Positions 15,162 to 23,027 of a DNA stretch of 41,959 nt are shown here, piece after piece. The stretch is taken from contig DVGR01000061.1 of NCBI GenBank assembly GCA_018712605.1, forward strand, positions 1 to 41,959. The letters run 5' to 3'. The stretch is from Candidatus Choladousia intestinigallinarum (GTDB lineage: Bacteria; Bacillota; Clostridia; Lachnospirales; Lachnospiraceae). Position 1 is the first letter of the stretch. Each line of letters opens with the position of its first letter. The notes under the pieces were generated by a model. That model was not told where the DNA came from. It was given only the letters and a program-made list of their open reading frames with translations, and did no database searches. The position numbers were made by a program, and so were the translations under genes.

Positions 15162-17150
15162 ATGCAAAGAATAGGAGTATTTGTCTGCCACTGCGGAAGC
15201 AATATTGCCGCTACGGTAGATGTGAAAAAAGTAGCCGAGATGGCTCTGATGGAGCCGGGCGTTGTCCATGCGGAAGATTACCAGTATATGTGTTCCGAAG
15301 CCGGACAGGCCAAAATCCAGGCAGCAATTCAGGAGAAAAACCTGACGGGTATCGTGGTATGTTCCTGTTCTCCGCGTATGCATGAGACCACATTCAGAAA
15401 TGCCGCACAAAGGGCAGGGCTGAATCCGTATATGGTGGAGATTGCCAACATCCGTGAGCATTGCTCCTGGATTCATAAAGACATGGAAGAGGCAACGAAA
15501 AAAGCAGTGATCCTGATGCGGGCTGCCATTGCCAAAGTAAATCTGAATACACCGCTGAAACCGGGCGAGAGCCGTGTAACCAAACGTGCGCTGGTCATCG
15601 GAGGCGGTATCGCAGGGATTCAGACTGCGCTGGATATCGCAGATGCGGGATATAAAGTAGATATCGTGGAGAAAACGCCCAGTATCGGCGGAAGAATGTC
15701 GCAGCTTGACAAGACCTTCCCCACTTTGGACTGTTCCGCATGTATCCTGACGCCGAAGATGGTAGAGGCAAACGCCCATGAAAATATTACCATCTATACA
15801 TATAGCGAGGTGGAAAAGGTATCCGGATTCGTAGGGGACTTTGTCGTTGACATCCGCAAGAAAGCCAGAAGCGTCAACATGGACAAATGTACCGGCTGCG
15901 GTGTCTGCCAGGAAAAATGTCCGTCAAAGAAAACGCCGAGCGAGTTTAACCGCGGGCTGAATACAAGAAGTGCAATTTACACACCCTTTGCTCAGGCCAT
16001 CCCGAACGTGCCGGTCATCGACCGTGAAAACTGCATCAAATTCAAAACAGGAAAATGCGGCGTCTGCGCAAAGGTTTGTCAGGCGGGAGCCATCGAGTAC
16101 GACCAACAGGATGAGATTATTACTGAGAAATATGGCGCAATCGTTGTAGCGACCGGATTCGATATGATCAAGTTGGACAACTATGACGAATATGCGTACA
16201 GTCAGAGCAAGGACATCGTTACCTCTCTGGAACTGGAGCGTATCATGAATGCAGCCGGCCCGACAAAAGGCCATCTGGAGAGACTCTCCGACGGCAAAGC
16301 GCCGAAGGAAATGGTATTTATCCAGTGTGTGGGAAGCCGCTGCGCAGACAACAGAGGAAAGAGCTATTGCTCCAAAATCTGCTGTATGTATACGGCAAAA
16401 CACGCGATGCTGATTCGCGATAAATATCCGGACGTCAATGTGACTGTATTCTATATCGACGTTCGTACACCAGGTAAAAACTTCGACGAGTTCTACAGAA
16501 GAGCCGTGGAAGATTACGGTGTGAATTATATCAAAGGTCAGGTCGGAAAAGTCATTCCGCAGCCAGGCGGCAAGCTGCTGGTTCGCGGCGTAGACCTGAT
16601 TGATAACAAGCAGATTCTGAAGGAAGCGGATATGGTTGTTCTGGCGGCGGCAATTGAGCCGAACCCGGACGTAAGAAAGATTGCAACCATGCTGACTGCA
16701 AGTATCGATACCAACAACTTCCTGACAGAAGCGCACGCGAAGCTTCGTCCGGTAGAATCGCCCACCGCAGGTATTTTCCTGTCCGGTGTATGCCAGGGCC
16801 CGAAGGATATTCCGGAGACGGTATCTCAGGCGGGAGCGGCTGCTGTCAAAGCAATCGGCCTTCTGGCAAAAGATAAACTGATGACCAACCCCTGTACCGC
16901 GCATTCCGATGAACTTCTGTGTAACGGATGTTCCCAGTGCGCGAACGTCTGCCCCTACGGAGCGATTTCCTATGAGGACAGACTGGTCAACGATCATGGT
17001 ATCCGTGAGACACGCCGTATCGCAGTGGTCAATAACGCACTGTGCCAGGGCTGCGGTGCTTGTACCGTAACGTGTCCGTCCGGAGCTATGGACCTGCAGG
17101 GATTCTCAAACAGACAGATTCTGGCGGAGGTAGATGCAATATGTCAATAG
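15162..17150 (+). CDS. hdrA: HdrA-like flavoprotein, predicted electron-bifurcating subunit
   Basis: This protein of 662 residues is full length for HdrA. The N-terminal domain (1-130) has VCHCGSNI, a later Cys and VVCSCSPRMHETTF, the ligands of the HdrA N-terminal cluster. The FAD-binding Rossmann motif is GGGIAGIQTALDIADAGY (about 147-164), followed by GGRMSQLDKTFP and LDCSAC. Ferredoxin motifs follow at about 245-258 (CTGCGVCQEKCP) and 290-305 (CGVCAKVC). C-terminal ones lie at about 587-600 (CNGCSQCANVCP) and 627-640 (CQGCGACTVTCP). In methanogens HdrA FAD splits electron pairs between ferredoxin and the HdrB acceptor. In this operon the electrons should come from FlxA through MvhD/FlxD. 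All cysteines are Cys codons; no selenocysteine was seen. Confidence 0.93.
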   Translation: MQRIGVFVCHCGSNIAATVDVKKVAEMALMEPGVVHAEDYQYMCSEAGQAKIQAAIQEKNLTGIVVCSCSPRMHETTFRNAAQRAGLNPYMVEIANIREHCSWIHKDMEEATKKAVILMRAAIAKVNLNTPLKPGESRVTKRALVIGGGIAGIQTALDIADAGYKVDIVEKTPSIGGRMSQLDKTFPTLDCSACILTPKMVEANAHENITIYTYSEVEKVSGFVGDFVVDIRKKARSVNMDKCTGCGVCQEKCPSKKTPSEFNRGLNTRSAIYTPFAQAIPNVPVIDRENCIKFKTGKCGVCAKVCQAGAIEYDQQDEIITEKYGAIVVATGFDMIKLDNYDEYAYSQSKDIVTSLELERIMNAAGPTKGHLERLSDGKAPKEMVFIQCVGSRCADNRGKSYCSKICCMYTAKHAMLIRDKYPDVNVTVFYIDVRTPGKNFDEFYRRAVEDYGVNYIKGQVGKVIPQPGGKLLVRGVDLIDNKQILKEADMVVLAAAIEPNPDVRKIATMLTASIDTNNFLTEAHAKLRPVESPTAGIFLSGVCQGPKDIPETVSQAGAAAVKAIGLLAKDKLMTNPCTAHSDELLCNGCSQCANVCPYGAISYEDRLVNDHGIRETRRIAVVNNALCQGCGACTVTCPSGAMDLQGFSNRQILAEVDAICQ

Positions 17151-17584
17151 AAGCAAAGGAAGAATTCAGACCGAAAATCGTAGCGTTCTGCTGTAACTGG
17201 TGCAGCTACGCAGGCGCCGATCTGGCAGGCAGCAGCCGTTTGGCTTATCCTGCCGATGTAAAGATTATCCGCGTACCCTGCTCCTGTCGTGTGAATCCGA
17301 TGTTTATCCTGCGTGCTTTTGAAAAGGGCGCGGACGGAGTGATCCTCTGCGGATGCCACCCGGGAGACTGCCATTACAGTACCGGTAACTATTACGCGAG
17401 AAGACGTATGACGCTGTTGTTCTCCATGCTGGATTATCTGGGCGTGGAAAACGGACGTACCCGTGTGGAATGGGTATCGGCAGCGGAAGGCGTGAAATTC
17501 TCTACTACCATGAATGAATTCGTAGAAAAAATTTATTCTCTCGGTAAGAATGTAAGATTGGGGGATTTGAGATGCAGGCAATAA
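17141..17584 (+). CDS. flxD: MvhD/FlxD-like [2Fe-2S] electron-transfer subunit
   Basis: This protein of 147 residues is of the MvhD family (hydrogenase iron-sulfur subunit, delta). CCNWCSYAGADLAG near the N-terminus, RVPCSCRVNP, and CGCHPGDCHYSTGNYYARRR are the family's ordered cysteine motifs that bind a [2Fe-2S] cluster. MvhD docks on HdrA and passes electrons from a hydrogenase, formate dehydrogenase or Flx module. Its start at 17141 overlaps the hdrA stop by 10 nt, and its end overlaps the next gene by 13 nt. No hydrogenase gene is in the operon, so the electron donor should be the Flx subunits that follow. Confidence 0.92.
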   Translation: MSIEAKEEFRPKIVAFCCNWCSYAGADLAGSSRLAYPADVKIIRVPCSCRVNPMFILRAFEKGADGVILCGCHPGDCHYSTGNYYARRRMTLLFSMLDYLGVENGRTRVEWVSAAEGVKFSTTMNEFVEKIYSLGKNVRLGDLRCRQ

Positions 17585-18546
17585 TTGATCGCGCGAAGGA
17601 ATTGCTGGCTGACGGAACGGTAGCCCGCGTTCTCGGCTGGAAAGCCGGAGACCTGCCCTACAATCCGGAACCGGCTTACTTCGAGAAAGAAGAAGACTTT
17701 AAAGATTTTGTATATAACGGCTTCTGCGGAGCGAATCTGAGTAAGCTCATGATTGAAGCCTGCAAGCTGGAAGGAAAAACCATGGTTTGCCTGAAACCCT
17801 GCGATACCTACAGCTTCAACCAGCTTTTGTCAGAGCACCGCATAGACCGCGAGAAAGCGTATATCGTGGGCGTGGGCTGCAAGGGCAAGCTGGATATCGA
17901 GCGCATGAGAAAAATGGGCATCAAGGGAATCAAGAGCATCAGCGGCGCGGAGATGACGGATGACTGCGAAACACTGACCATCCAGACCATCTACGGCGAA
18001 AAAACCTGCAAATACGCGGACGCTATGCTGGAAAGGTGCCATGTGTGCAAGGGGAAAGAGCATAAAATCTATGACGAAATCATCGGCGAGTCCAAAGATA
18101 CTCAGGATGCAGAACGTTTTGCGGAGGTGGAGCGTATCGAGGCCATGAGTCCGGAAGAAAAATTTGCTTATTTCCAGAAGGAATTAAGCAAATGTATCCG
18201 CTGTAATGCCTGCAGAAATGCCTGTCCGGCCTGTAGCTGCCGCAAATGCGTCTTTGACAGCACCAAGTTTGACAGCGCGCAGAAAGCCAACGTGGATTCT
18301 TTTGAAGAAAAAATGTTCCATATCATTCGTGCTTTCCATGTGGCAGGAAGATGTACCGACTGCGGCGAATGCAGCCGCGTATGTCCGCAGGGCATTCCGC
18401 TTCATCTGTTCAACCGCAAGTTCATCAAAGATATCGATGAATTTTACGGAGAGTATCAGGCAGGAGAAGAAGTGGTAGAGAAAGGACCGCTGACCAGCTA
18501 TACGTTTGAGGACGTAGAGCCGGGTATCGTGGCAGAAAGGGGATAA
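17572..18546 (+). CDS. flxC: FlxC-like iron-sulfur protein (FrhB/FdhB-like N-terminus plus dicluster ferredoxin)
   Basis: This protein of 324 residues. The N-terminal half (about 1-190) resembles the FrhB/FdhB-related domain with CLKPCDTYSF, GVGCKGKLD and RCHVCKGKEH. Then come CIRCNACRNACPACSCRKC (about 204-222) and CTDCGECSRVCPQGIP (about 262-277), two [4Fe-4S] ferredoxin sites. GGGGGA lies before the ATG, which overlaps flxD. This arrangement beside HdrABC, MvhD and two more redox subunits matches the FlxABCD-HdrABC module described in Desulfovibrio and other anaerobes, where FlxBC link a flavin NAD(H)-oxidising subunit to FlxD. The letter assignment (B or C) is by similarity of layout, so it could be reversed. 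Confidence 0.82.
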   Translation: MQAIIDRAKELLADGTVARVLGWKAGDLPYNPEPAYFEKEEDFKDFVYNGFCGANLSKLMIEACKLEGKTMVCLKPCDTYSFNQLLSEHRIDREKAYIVGVGCKGKLDIERMRKMGIKGIKSISGAEMTDDCETLTIQTIYGEKTCKYADAMLERCHVCKGKEHKIYDEIIGESKDTQDAERFAEVERIEAMSPEEKFAYFQKELSKCIRCNACRNACPACSCRKCVFDSTKFDSAQKANVDSFEEKMFHIIRAFHVAGRCTDCGECSRVCPQGIPLHLFNRKFIKDIDEFYGEYQAGEEVVEKGPLTSYTFEDVEPGIVAERG

Positions 18547-18549
18547 TGT

Positions 18550-19590
18550 ATGTATAAGATAGCGAAAGAAAATCTGTCGGCATTATTCCAGAAGATTGCC
18601 GAGAGTCAGGAATTATACCTGCCCATCGAGAATTGCGGCCAGGTGAATTACGGGGTTTGGACGGAGGATGCCGACGTCAATCTGGACGTTTTAAAAACCG
18701 TCAAATCTCCCAAGGATGCATTTTTTCCGCAGAGTGAAAATCTGTATACCGTAAAAAGAACCGGAAAGAAGCTTTCTGTCGAACCGGAAGCGCTGAAAGA
18801 ACAGAAATTTGTGGTATTCGGTATGAAAGCCTGCGATGTGCAGGGTGTGGAAGTACTGGATAAAGTCTTTTTGGCAGAACCGGTCGATACCTTTTATCGT
18901 GCCAGAAGAGAGCATGGAACCATCGTGGCTATGGCCTGCCATGAGCCGGAGGAAACCTGCTTCTGCAAGGTGTTCGGCATCGACTGCGCGGATCCGAAGG
19001 CGGACGTCGCAACCTGGATGGTGGACGGCCAGCTTTGCTGGAAAGCGCTGACAGAGAAGGGCGAGGCGCTGACAGAGACAGTCAAAGAGCTGCTGACGGA
19101 GGATGCGGCCATGGATGAAAAAGTGGAAGCGGAGAAAGCGACCATCCACAGCATCACAGAGCAGCTTCCCTATATGGCTCTTTCACTGGAAGGCTGGGGC
19201 GGCGACGCTCTCGATGCCAAATTCAACTCCCCGCTCTGGGAGGAACTGCATAAACCATGTCTGGCCTGCGGCACCTGTACCTTCGTGTGTCCGACCTGCC
19301 AGTGTTATGATATCAAAGATTACGATACGGGACACGGCGTTTCGCGCTACCGCTGCTGGGATTCCTGCATGTACTCTGACTTTACCATGATGGCTCACGG
19401 CAACAACCGTACCAGCCAGATGCAGAGATACCGCCAGAGATTCATGCACAAGCTGGTGTATTTCCCGGCAAACAACGACGGCATGTTTTCCTGTGTGGGC
19501 TGCGGCCGCTGTGTGGAAAAATGTCCGCAGTCGCTGAATATCGTGAAAGTCATCAAAGCCTTTGCGAATCAGGGAGGTGAAAACGCATGA
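18550..19590 (+). CDS. flxB: FlxB-like 4Fe-4S dicluster protein (AsrA-like)
   Basis: This protein of 346 residues is like anaerobic sulfite reductase subunit A/FlxB. The N-terminal ~230 residues include CDVQGVEVLDKVF and the Cys-rich ACHEPEETCFC. Two ferredoxin motifs follow, CLACGTCTFVCPTCQCYD (about 237-254) and CVGCGRCVEKCPQSL (about 315-329). RYRCWDSCMYSDFTMMAHG between them is typical of the family. It should carry electrons from FlxA to the rest of the complex. Its stop overlaps the next start (ATGA). No sulfite reductase catalytic (siroheme) subunit is present, which argues for Flx rather than Asr function. Confidence 0.87.
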   Translation: MYKIAKENLSALFQKIAESQELYLPIENCGQVNYGVWTEDADVNLDVLKTVKSPKDAFFPQSENLYTVKRTGKKLSVEPEALKEQKFVVFGMKACDVQGVEVLDKVFLAEPVDTFYRARREHGTIVAMACHEPEETCFCKVFGIDCADPKADVATWMVDGQLCWKALTEKGEALTETVKELLTEDAAMDEKVEAEKATIHSITEQLPYMALSLEGWGGDALDAKFNSPLWEELHKPCLACGTCTFVCPTCQCYDIKDYDTGHGVSRYRCWDSCMYSDFTMMAHGNNRTSQMQRYRQRFMHKLVYFPANNDGMFSCVGCGRCVEKCPQSLNIVKVIKAFANQGGENA

Positions 19591-20441
19591 GTGAATGTAC
19601 CTGTCATACCAATTACACCCTGGATACCTTGATTCCGAAGGTAGGTGTGATTACGGATATCCGCGAGGAAACGCCGGATGTAAAAACCTTCCGCGTCAAC
19701 GCGCCGGACGGCGGAAAACTGTTCGAGCATATGCCGGGGCAGTGCGCCATGCTTTGTGCGCCGGGCATCAGCGAGGGAATGTTCTCCATAACCTCGTCCC
19801 CGACCAATAAGGAATATCAGGAATTCAGTATTAAAAAGTGCGGTATGCTGACAGATTACCTGCACAGCCTGCAGGTAGGAGATGAGATCACTGTCCGCGG
19901 ACCGTACGGAAACCATTTCCCGGTAGAGGATAAATTAAAGGGCAAAGACCTTCTGTTCATCGCCGGAGGTATCGGACTTGCGCCGCTTCGTTCGGTTATC
20001 AATTATGTTCTGGATAACCGGGCAGATTACGGAACGGTAGATATCGTATACGGCTCCCGTTCCGCTGACGACCTGGTACAGTTAAAAGAAATCCAGGAAG
20101 TCTGGATGAAAGCGGAAAACGTCAATGTCCATCTGACCATTGACCGTGAGCAGGAAGGCTGGGACGGCCATGTGGGATTTGTTCCGAATTATGTAAAAGA
20201 ACTGGGGTTTGACGTGAACAAAACAGCGCTGATTTGCGGACCGCCGATCATGATCAAATTTACACTGGCGGGACTGCAGGAGCTGGGATTCTCCACCGAG
20301 CAGGTGTACACCACTCTGGAGCTGCGTATGAAATGCGGTATCGGCAAATGCGGCCGCTGCAACGTAGGCTCCAAGTATGTCTGCAAAGACGGACCGGTAT
20401 TCCGCTGTGATGAACTGAACGAACTGCCGAACGAGTATTGA
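19587..20441 (+). CDS. flxA: FlxA-like FAD/NAD(P)H oxidoreductase subunit (AsrB/ferredoxin-NADP reductase-like)
   Basis: This protein of 284 residues has a ferredoxin-NADP+ reductase fold. The FAD-binding barrel has GMFSITSSPTN (equivalent of the RxYS motif, with Ser-Ile-Thr). LLFIAGGIGLAPLRS (about 129-143) begins the NAD-binding domain, and ICGPPIMIKF is the C-terminal nicotinamide motif. A C-terminal [2Fe-2S] site is CGIGKCGRCNVGSKYVC (about 252-268). It should oxidise NADH or NADPH and feed the FlxBCD-HdrABC chain. This is the entry point for electrons in the absence of a hydrogenase. It ends the first block of the operon; a 269-nt structured gap follows before the reductase genes. Confidence 0.9.
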   Translation: MSECTCHTNYTLDTLIPKVGVITDIREETPDVKTFRVNAPDGGKLFEHMPGQCAMLCAPGISEGMFSITSSPTNKEYQEFSIKKCGMLTDYLHSLQVGDEITVRGPYGNHFPVEDKLKGKDLLFIAGGIGLAPLRSVINYVLDNRADYGTVDIVYGSRSADDLVQLKEIQEVWMKAENVNVHLTIDREQEGWDGHVGFVPNYVKELGFDVNKTALICGPPIMIKFTLAGLQELGFSTEQVYTTLELRMKCGIGKCGRCNVGSKYVCKDGPVFRCDELNELPNEY

Positions 20442-20700
20442 TTTGATGCCAGGGTCAAAAGGTCAGGCTTTTCATGCTTGCATGAAAAAGCATGACTTTG
20501 GGACCCGCCAAAACATGAAAAAGTAGCCCGATAGGGCGGATTTTGAATGTTTTTAGGATTGCGGGAGCATGAAATGCGCAGCAATCCGTGGGCATCAAAG
20601 ACATTTAATAGTGCAGGAGGATAGGGCGAACGCCCTCAAGCGAAAGCTGCGAAGCAGCGTGAGCCTGCACTTTGAAACGGTATAAAGATGAAAGGAAATG
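20442..20700. repeat. Highly structured intergenic element (two closed multi-hairpin modules)
   Basis: Module A runs from TTTGATGCC (about 20441-20450) to GGGCATCAAA (about 20590-20600), which pair as a closing stem. Inside are GGGTC/GACCC, a TTTTCATG/CATGAAAA hairpin, a GCCCGATAGGGC hairpin and GGATTGC/GCAATCC. Module B is closed by AGTGCAGG/CCTGCACT (about 20612-20672). It contains AGGGCG/CGCCCT and GCTGC/GCAGC hairpins. There is no open reading frame of note and no clean U-tract. It separates the Flx genes from the reductase genes in an otherwise tightly packed operon. I take it as an inserted repeat-type element or an RNA processing/stability element. Confidence 0.6.
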
Positions 20701-20710
20701 GTATTGAAGC

Positions 20711-21385
20711 ATGGAAAATATGGTAAACGTATATTTTTTCGGTAAGAAATACACCGTACCTGCGGATCTGACGATCATGACAGCCATGGAATATGCCGGC
20801 TACACTCTGAAAAGAGGCTGCGGATGCCGTCATGGTTTCTGCGGTGCCTGTGCTACGATCTACAGAATCAAAGGGAAAAACGAGCTGAAAACCTGTCTGG
20901 CATGTCAGACACAGGTTCAGGAAGGGATGTATGTGGCAAGCATTCCCTTCTTCCCTACAGATAAGAGAACCTATGACATTAATGAGATTCGTCCGAATCA
21001 GCAGATCATGATGGAACTGTACCCGGAAATCTACAGCTGTATCGGATGCAACGCCTGTACAAAAGCCTGCACCCAGGATCTTAACGTTATGCAGTACATC
21101 GCCTACGCGCAGAGAGGCGACTTTGAGAAATGCGCGGAGGAATCCTTCGACTGCGTAGCCTGCGGCTGCTGTTCCGTAAGATGTCCGGCGGGCATCTCCC
21201 ATCCGATGGTAGGCCTTCTGGCGAGACGTCTGACAGGAAAATATATTGCTCCCGAAAGCGAGCACCTGACCAAACGGGTAGAAGAGGTAAATGCAGGAAA
21301 ATACGACGATCTGATTGAGCAGATTATGCAGAAACCGATTACCGAAATGCAGGAACTTTACAATAACAGAGACATTGAGAAATAA
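20711..21385 (+). CDS. Fumarate reductase iron-sulfur subunit (soluble FrdB/TfrB-like)
   Basis: This protein of 224 residues. The N-terminal ferredoxin domain holds a [2Fe-2S] site: GCGCRHGFCGACA (about 36-48) and a later CLACQ (about 65-69). The C-terminal domain has CIGCNACTKAC (about 109-119) and CVACGCCSVRCPAG (about 148-161). Both are CxxCxxCxxxC, so two [4Fe-4S] clusters are predicted, unlike classical FrdB/SdhB, whose second C-terminal site binds [3Fe-4S]. No membrane-anchor subunit is encoded nearby, so the enzyme is expected to be cytoplasmic and not quinone-linked. The only SD-like sequence, AAAGGA, lies 14 nt before ATG 20711, a weak initiation site. Confidence 0.88.
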   Translation: MENMVNVYFFGKKYTVPADLTIMTAMEYAGYTLKRGCGCRHGFCGACATIYRIKGKNELKTCLACQTQVQEGMYVASIPFFPTDKRTYDINEIRPNQQIMMELYPEIYSCIGCNACTKACTQDLNVMQYIAYAQRGDFEKCAEESFDCVACGCCSVRCPAGISHPMVGLLARRLTGKYIAPESEHLTKRVEEVNAGKYDDLIEQIMQKPITEMQELYNNRDIEK

Positions 21386-21397
21386 GGAGGGCAGAAT

Positions 21398-23008
21398 ATG
21401 TATACACCATATCCGGAAAATATGATGGAATCCGTTAAGAAGGTGGAGGCTACCAGAGCAGAACGTATGGCGACAGAGCCGAGACGTCTGACTGCAGATG
21501 AAAAAGATGCCCTCTTGAAAGAATTTCATCCGGACTACAGACCAGAAGCTTTTGAAGAGATCAAGGTTGGCCAGAACAAAGGACAGAAAGCCCCGCTGGA
21601 ATTGGCAGCGATGCTTCACTCCAATAGCCGTATTTACGGGGAACACATTGATCTTGGCAAAGTGGATTATGACGTGGATGTGCTTGTCATCGGCGGCGGC
21701 GGTGCGGGCTCTTCCTGTGCCATCGAGGCGCACAACGCAGGCGCGAATGTCATGATTGTAACCAAGCTTCGTATCGGTGACGCCAACACCATGATGGCGG
21801 AAGGCGGTATTCAGGCTGCTGATAAAGAAAATGATTCTCCCGTTCAGCATTATCTGGACTGCTTTGGCGGCGGACATTTTGCGGCAAAACCGGAACTGGT
21901 TAAGAAGCTGGTTATGGAAGCTCCGGACGCAATTAAATGGCTGAATGAGCTGGGTGTGGAATTCGACAAGGATGCAGACGGAACCATGATTACCACTCAT
22001 GGCGGCGGAACATCCAGAAAGAGAATGCATGCGGCAAAGGATTATTCCGGTGCGGAAATCATGCGTACCGTAAGAGATGAAGTGCTGAACCTGGGTATTC
22101 CAGTTGTAGAATTTACCGCTGCGGTAGAGCTGATTAAGGATGATAAAGGCCAGGTTGCGGGAGCTGTTCTTCTGAACATGGAGACCGGAGATTACTCTGT
22201 TGCGAAAGCGAAAACCGTTGTCATCGCAACGGGCGGAGCGGGAAGAATGCATTATCAGGGATTCCCGACTTCCAACCACTACGGAGCGACGGCGGACGGA
22301 CTGATCCTGGGCTACAGAGCCGGTGCGCCGCTTCTGTATCAGGATTCCATTCAGTATCATCCGACGGGAGCGGTTTACCCGTCCCAGATTCTGGGCGCTC
22401 TGGTAACAGAAAAGGTACGTTCCGTGGGAGCGCAGCTGGTAAATGCCAACGGAGAAGCTTACATCCATCCGCTGGAGACCCGTGACGTGAATGCTTCCGG
22501 CGTTATCCGCGAGTGTAAGGAAGGCCGCGGCGTCGATGTGCCGGGCGGACAGCAGGGCGTATGGCTGGATACCCCGATGATTGAGATTCTCGGAGGCGAG
22601 GGCACCATTGAAAAGAGAATTCCCGCTATGTTCCGTATGTACATGAACTATGGAATCGATATGAGAAAAGTGCCGATTTTGATTTACCCGACCCTTCATT
22701 ATCAGAACGGCGGACTGGAAATCAACGCAGATGGATTTACGAACGCAATCCCGAACCTTCTGGTAGCGGGAGAAGCAGTGGGAGGAATCCACGGAAGAAA
22801 CCGTCTGATGGGCAACTCTCTGCTGGATATCATCGTATTCGGCAGAAATGCAGGAAAAGCTGCGGCTGCGAAAGCAAAAGAAGTGGAACTGGGAACCATG
22901 AATCTGGATCACGTGGAAGCATATGCAAAAGAACTGGAAGAAGCCGGCCTTCACACTGGCGACGTATCCCCGCGTCTTCTGCCGAAATATGCCCGCCACG
23001 AGAGATAA
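21398..23008 (+). CDS. Fumarate reductase flavoprotein subunit (soluble FrdA/TfrA-like, no covalent-FAD His)
   Basis: This protein of 536 residues. An N-terminal extension of ~90 residues precedes the FAD dinucleotide motif VIGGGGAGSSCAIEA (about 97-111). Active-site residues of the fumarate reductase family are present: His321 in QYHPTG, Arg362 in TRDVNAS, His434 in LHYQNGG and Arg469 in HGRNRL. At the position where FrdA/SdhA carry the His that binds FAD covalently, the sequence is ANTMMAEGG with Asn130, so FAD should be non-covalent. In E. coli FrdA, loss of that His removes succinate oxidation but keeps fumarate reduction, which favours the reductive direction here. AAGGAGG lies before the ATG. 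Aspartate oxidase is an alternative, but the FrdB partner and fumarase neighbours argue against it. Confidence 0.88.
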   Translation: MYTPYPENMMESVKKVEATRAERMATEPRRLTADEKDALLKEFHPDYRPEAFEEIKVGQNKGQKAPLELAAMLHSNSRIYGEHIDLGKVDYDVDVLVIGGGGAGSSCAIEAHNAGANVMIVTKLRIGDANTMMAEGGIQAADKENDSPVQHYLDCFGGGHFAAKPELVKKLVMEAPDAIKWLNELGVEFDKDADGTMITTHGGGTSRKRMHAAKDYSGAEIMRTVRDEVLNLGIPVVEFTAAVELIKDDKGQVAGAVLLNMETGDYSVAKAKTVVIATGGAGRMHYQGFPTSNHYGATADGLILGYRAGAPLLYQDSIQYHPTGAVYPSQILGALVTEKVRSVGAQLVNANGEAYIHPLETRDVNASGVIRECKEGRGVDVPGGQQGVWLDTPMIEILGGEGTIEKRIPAMFRMYMNYGIDMRKVPILIYPTLHYQNGGLEINADGFTNAIPNLLVAGEAVGGIHGRNRLMGNSLLDIIVFGRNAGKAAAAKAKEVELGTMNLDHVEAYAKELEEAGLHTGDVSPRLLPKYARHER

Positions 23009-23027
23009 AAAGGAAGGAGGTCATTCG

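Noticed and set aside
18550-20441. Anaerobic sulfite reductase AsrAB
   Set aside because: The two proteins resemble AsrA and AsrB, but no siroheme AsrC gene follows and the neighbours are Hdr and MvhD, which fits Flx.
20636-22999. A 787-codon open frame on the minus strand opposite the fumarate reductase genes
   Set aside because: It lies antisense to two genes with full family motifs and has no ribosome binding site. The protein shows no domain pattern and is explained by codon bias on the plus strand.
21398-23008. L-aspartate oxidase (NadB)
   Set aside because: The non-covalent FAD pattern is similar, but the FrdB-like partner, fumarase neighbours and lack of nadA/nadC point to fumarate reductase.
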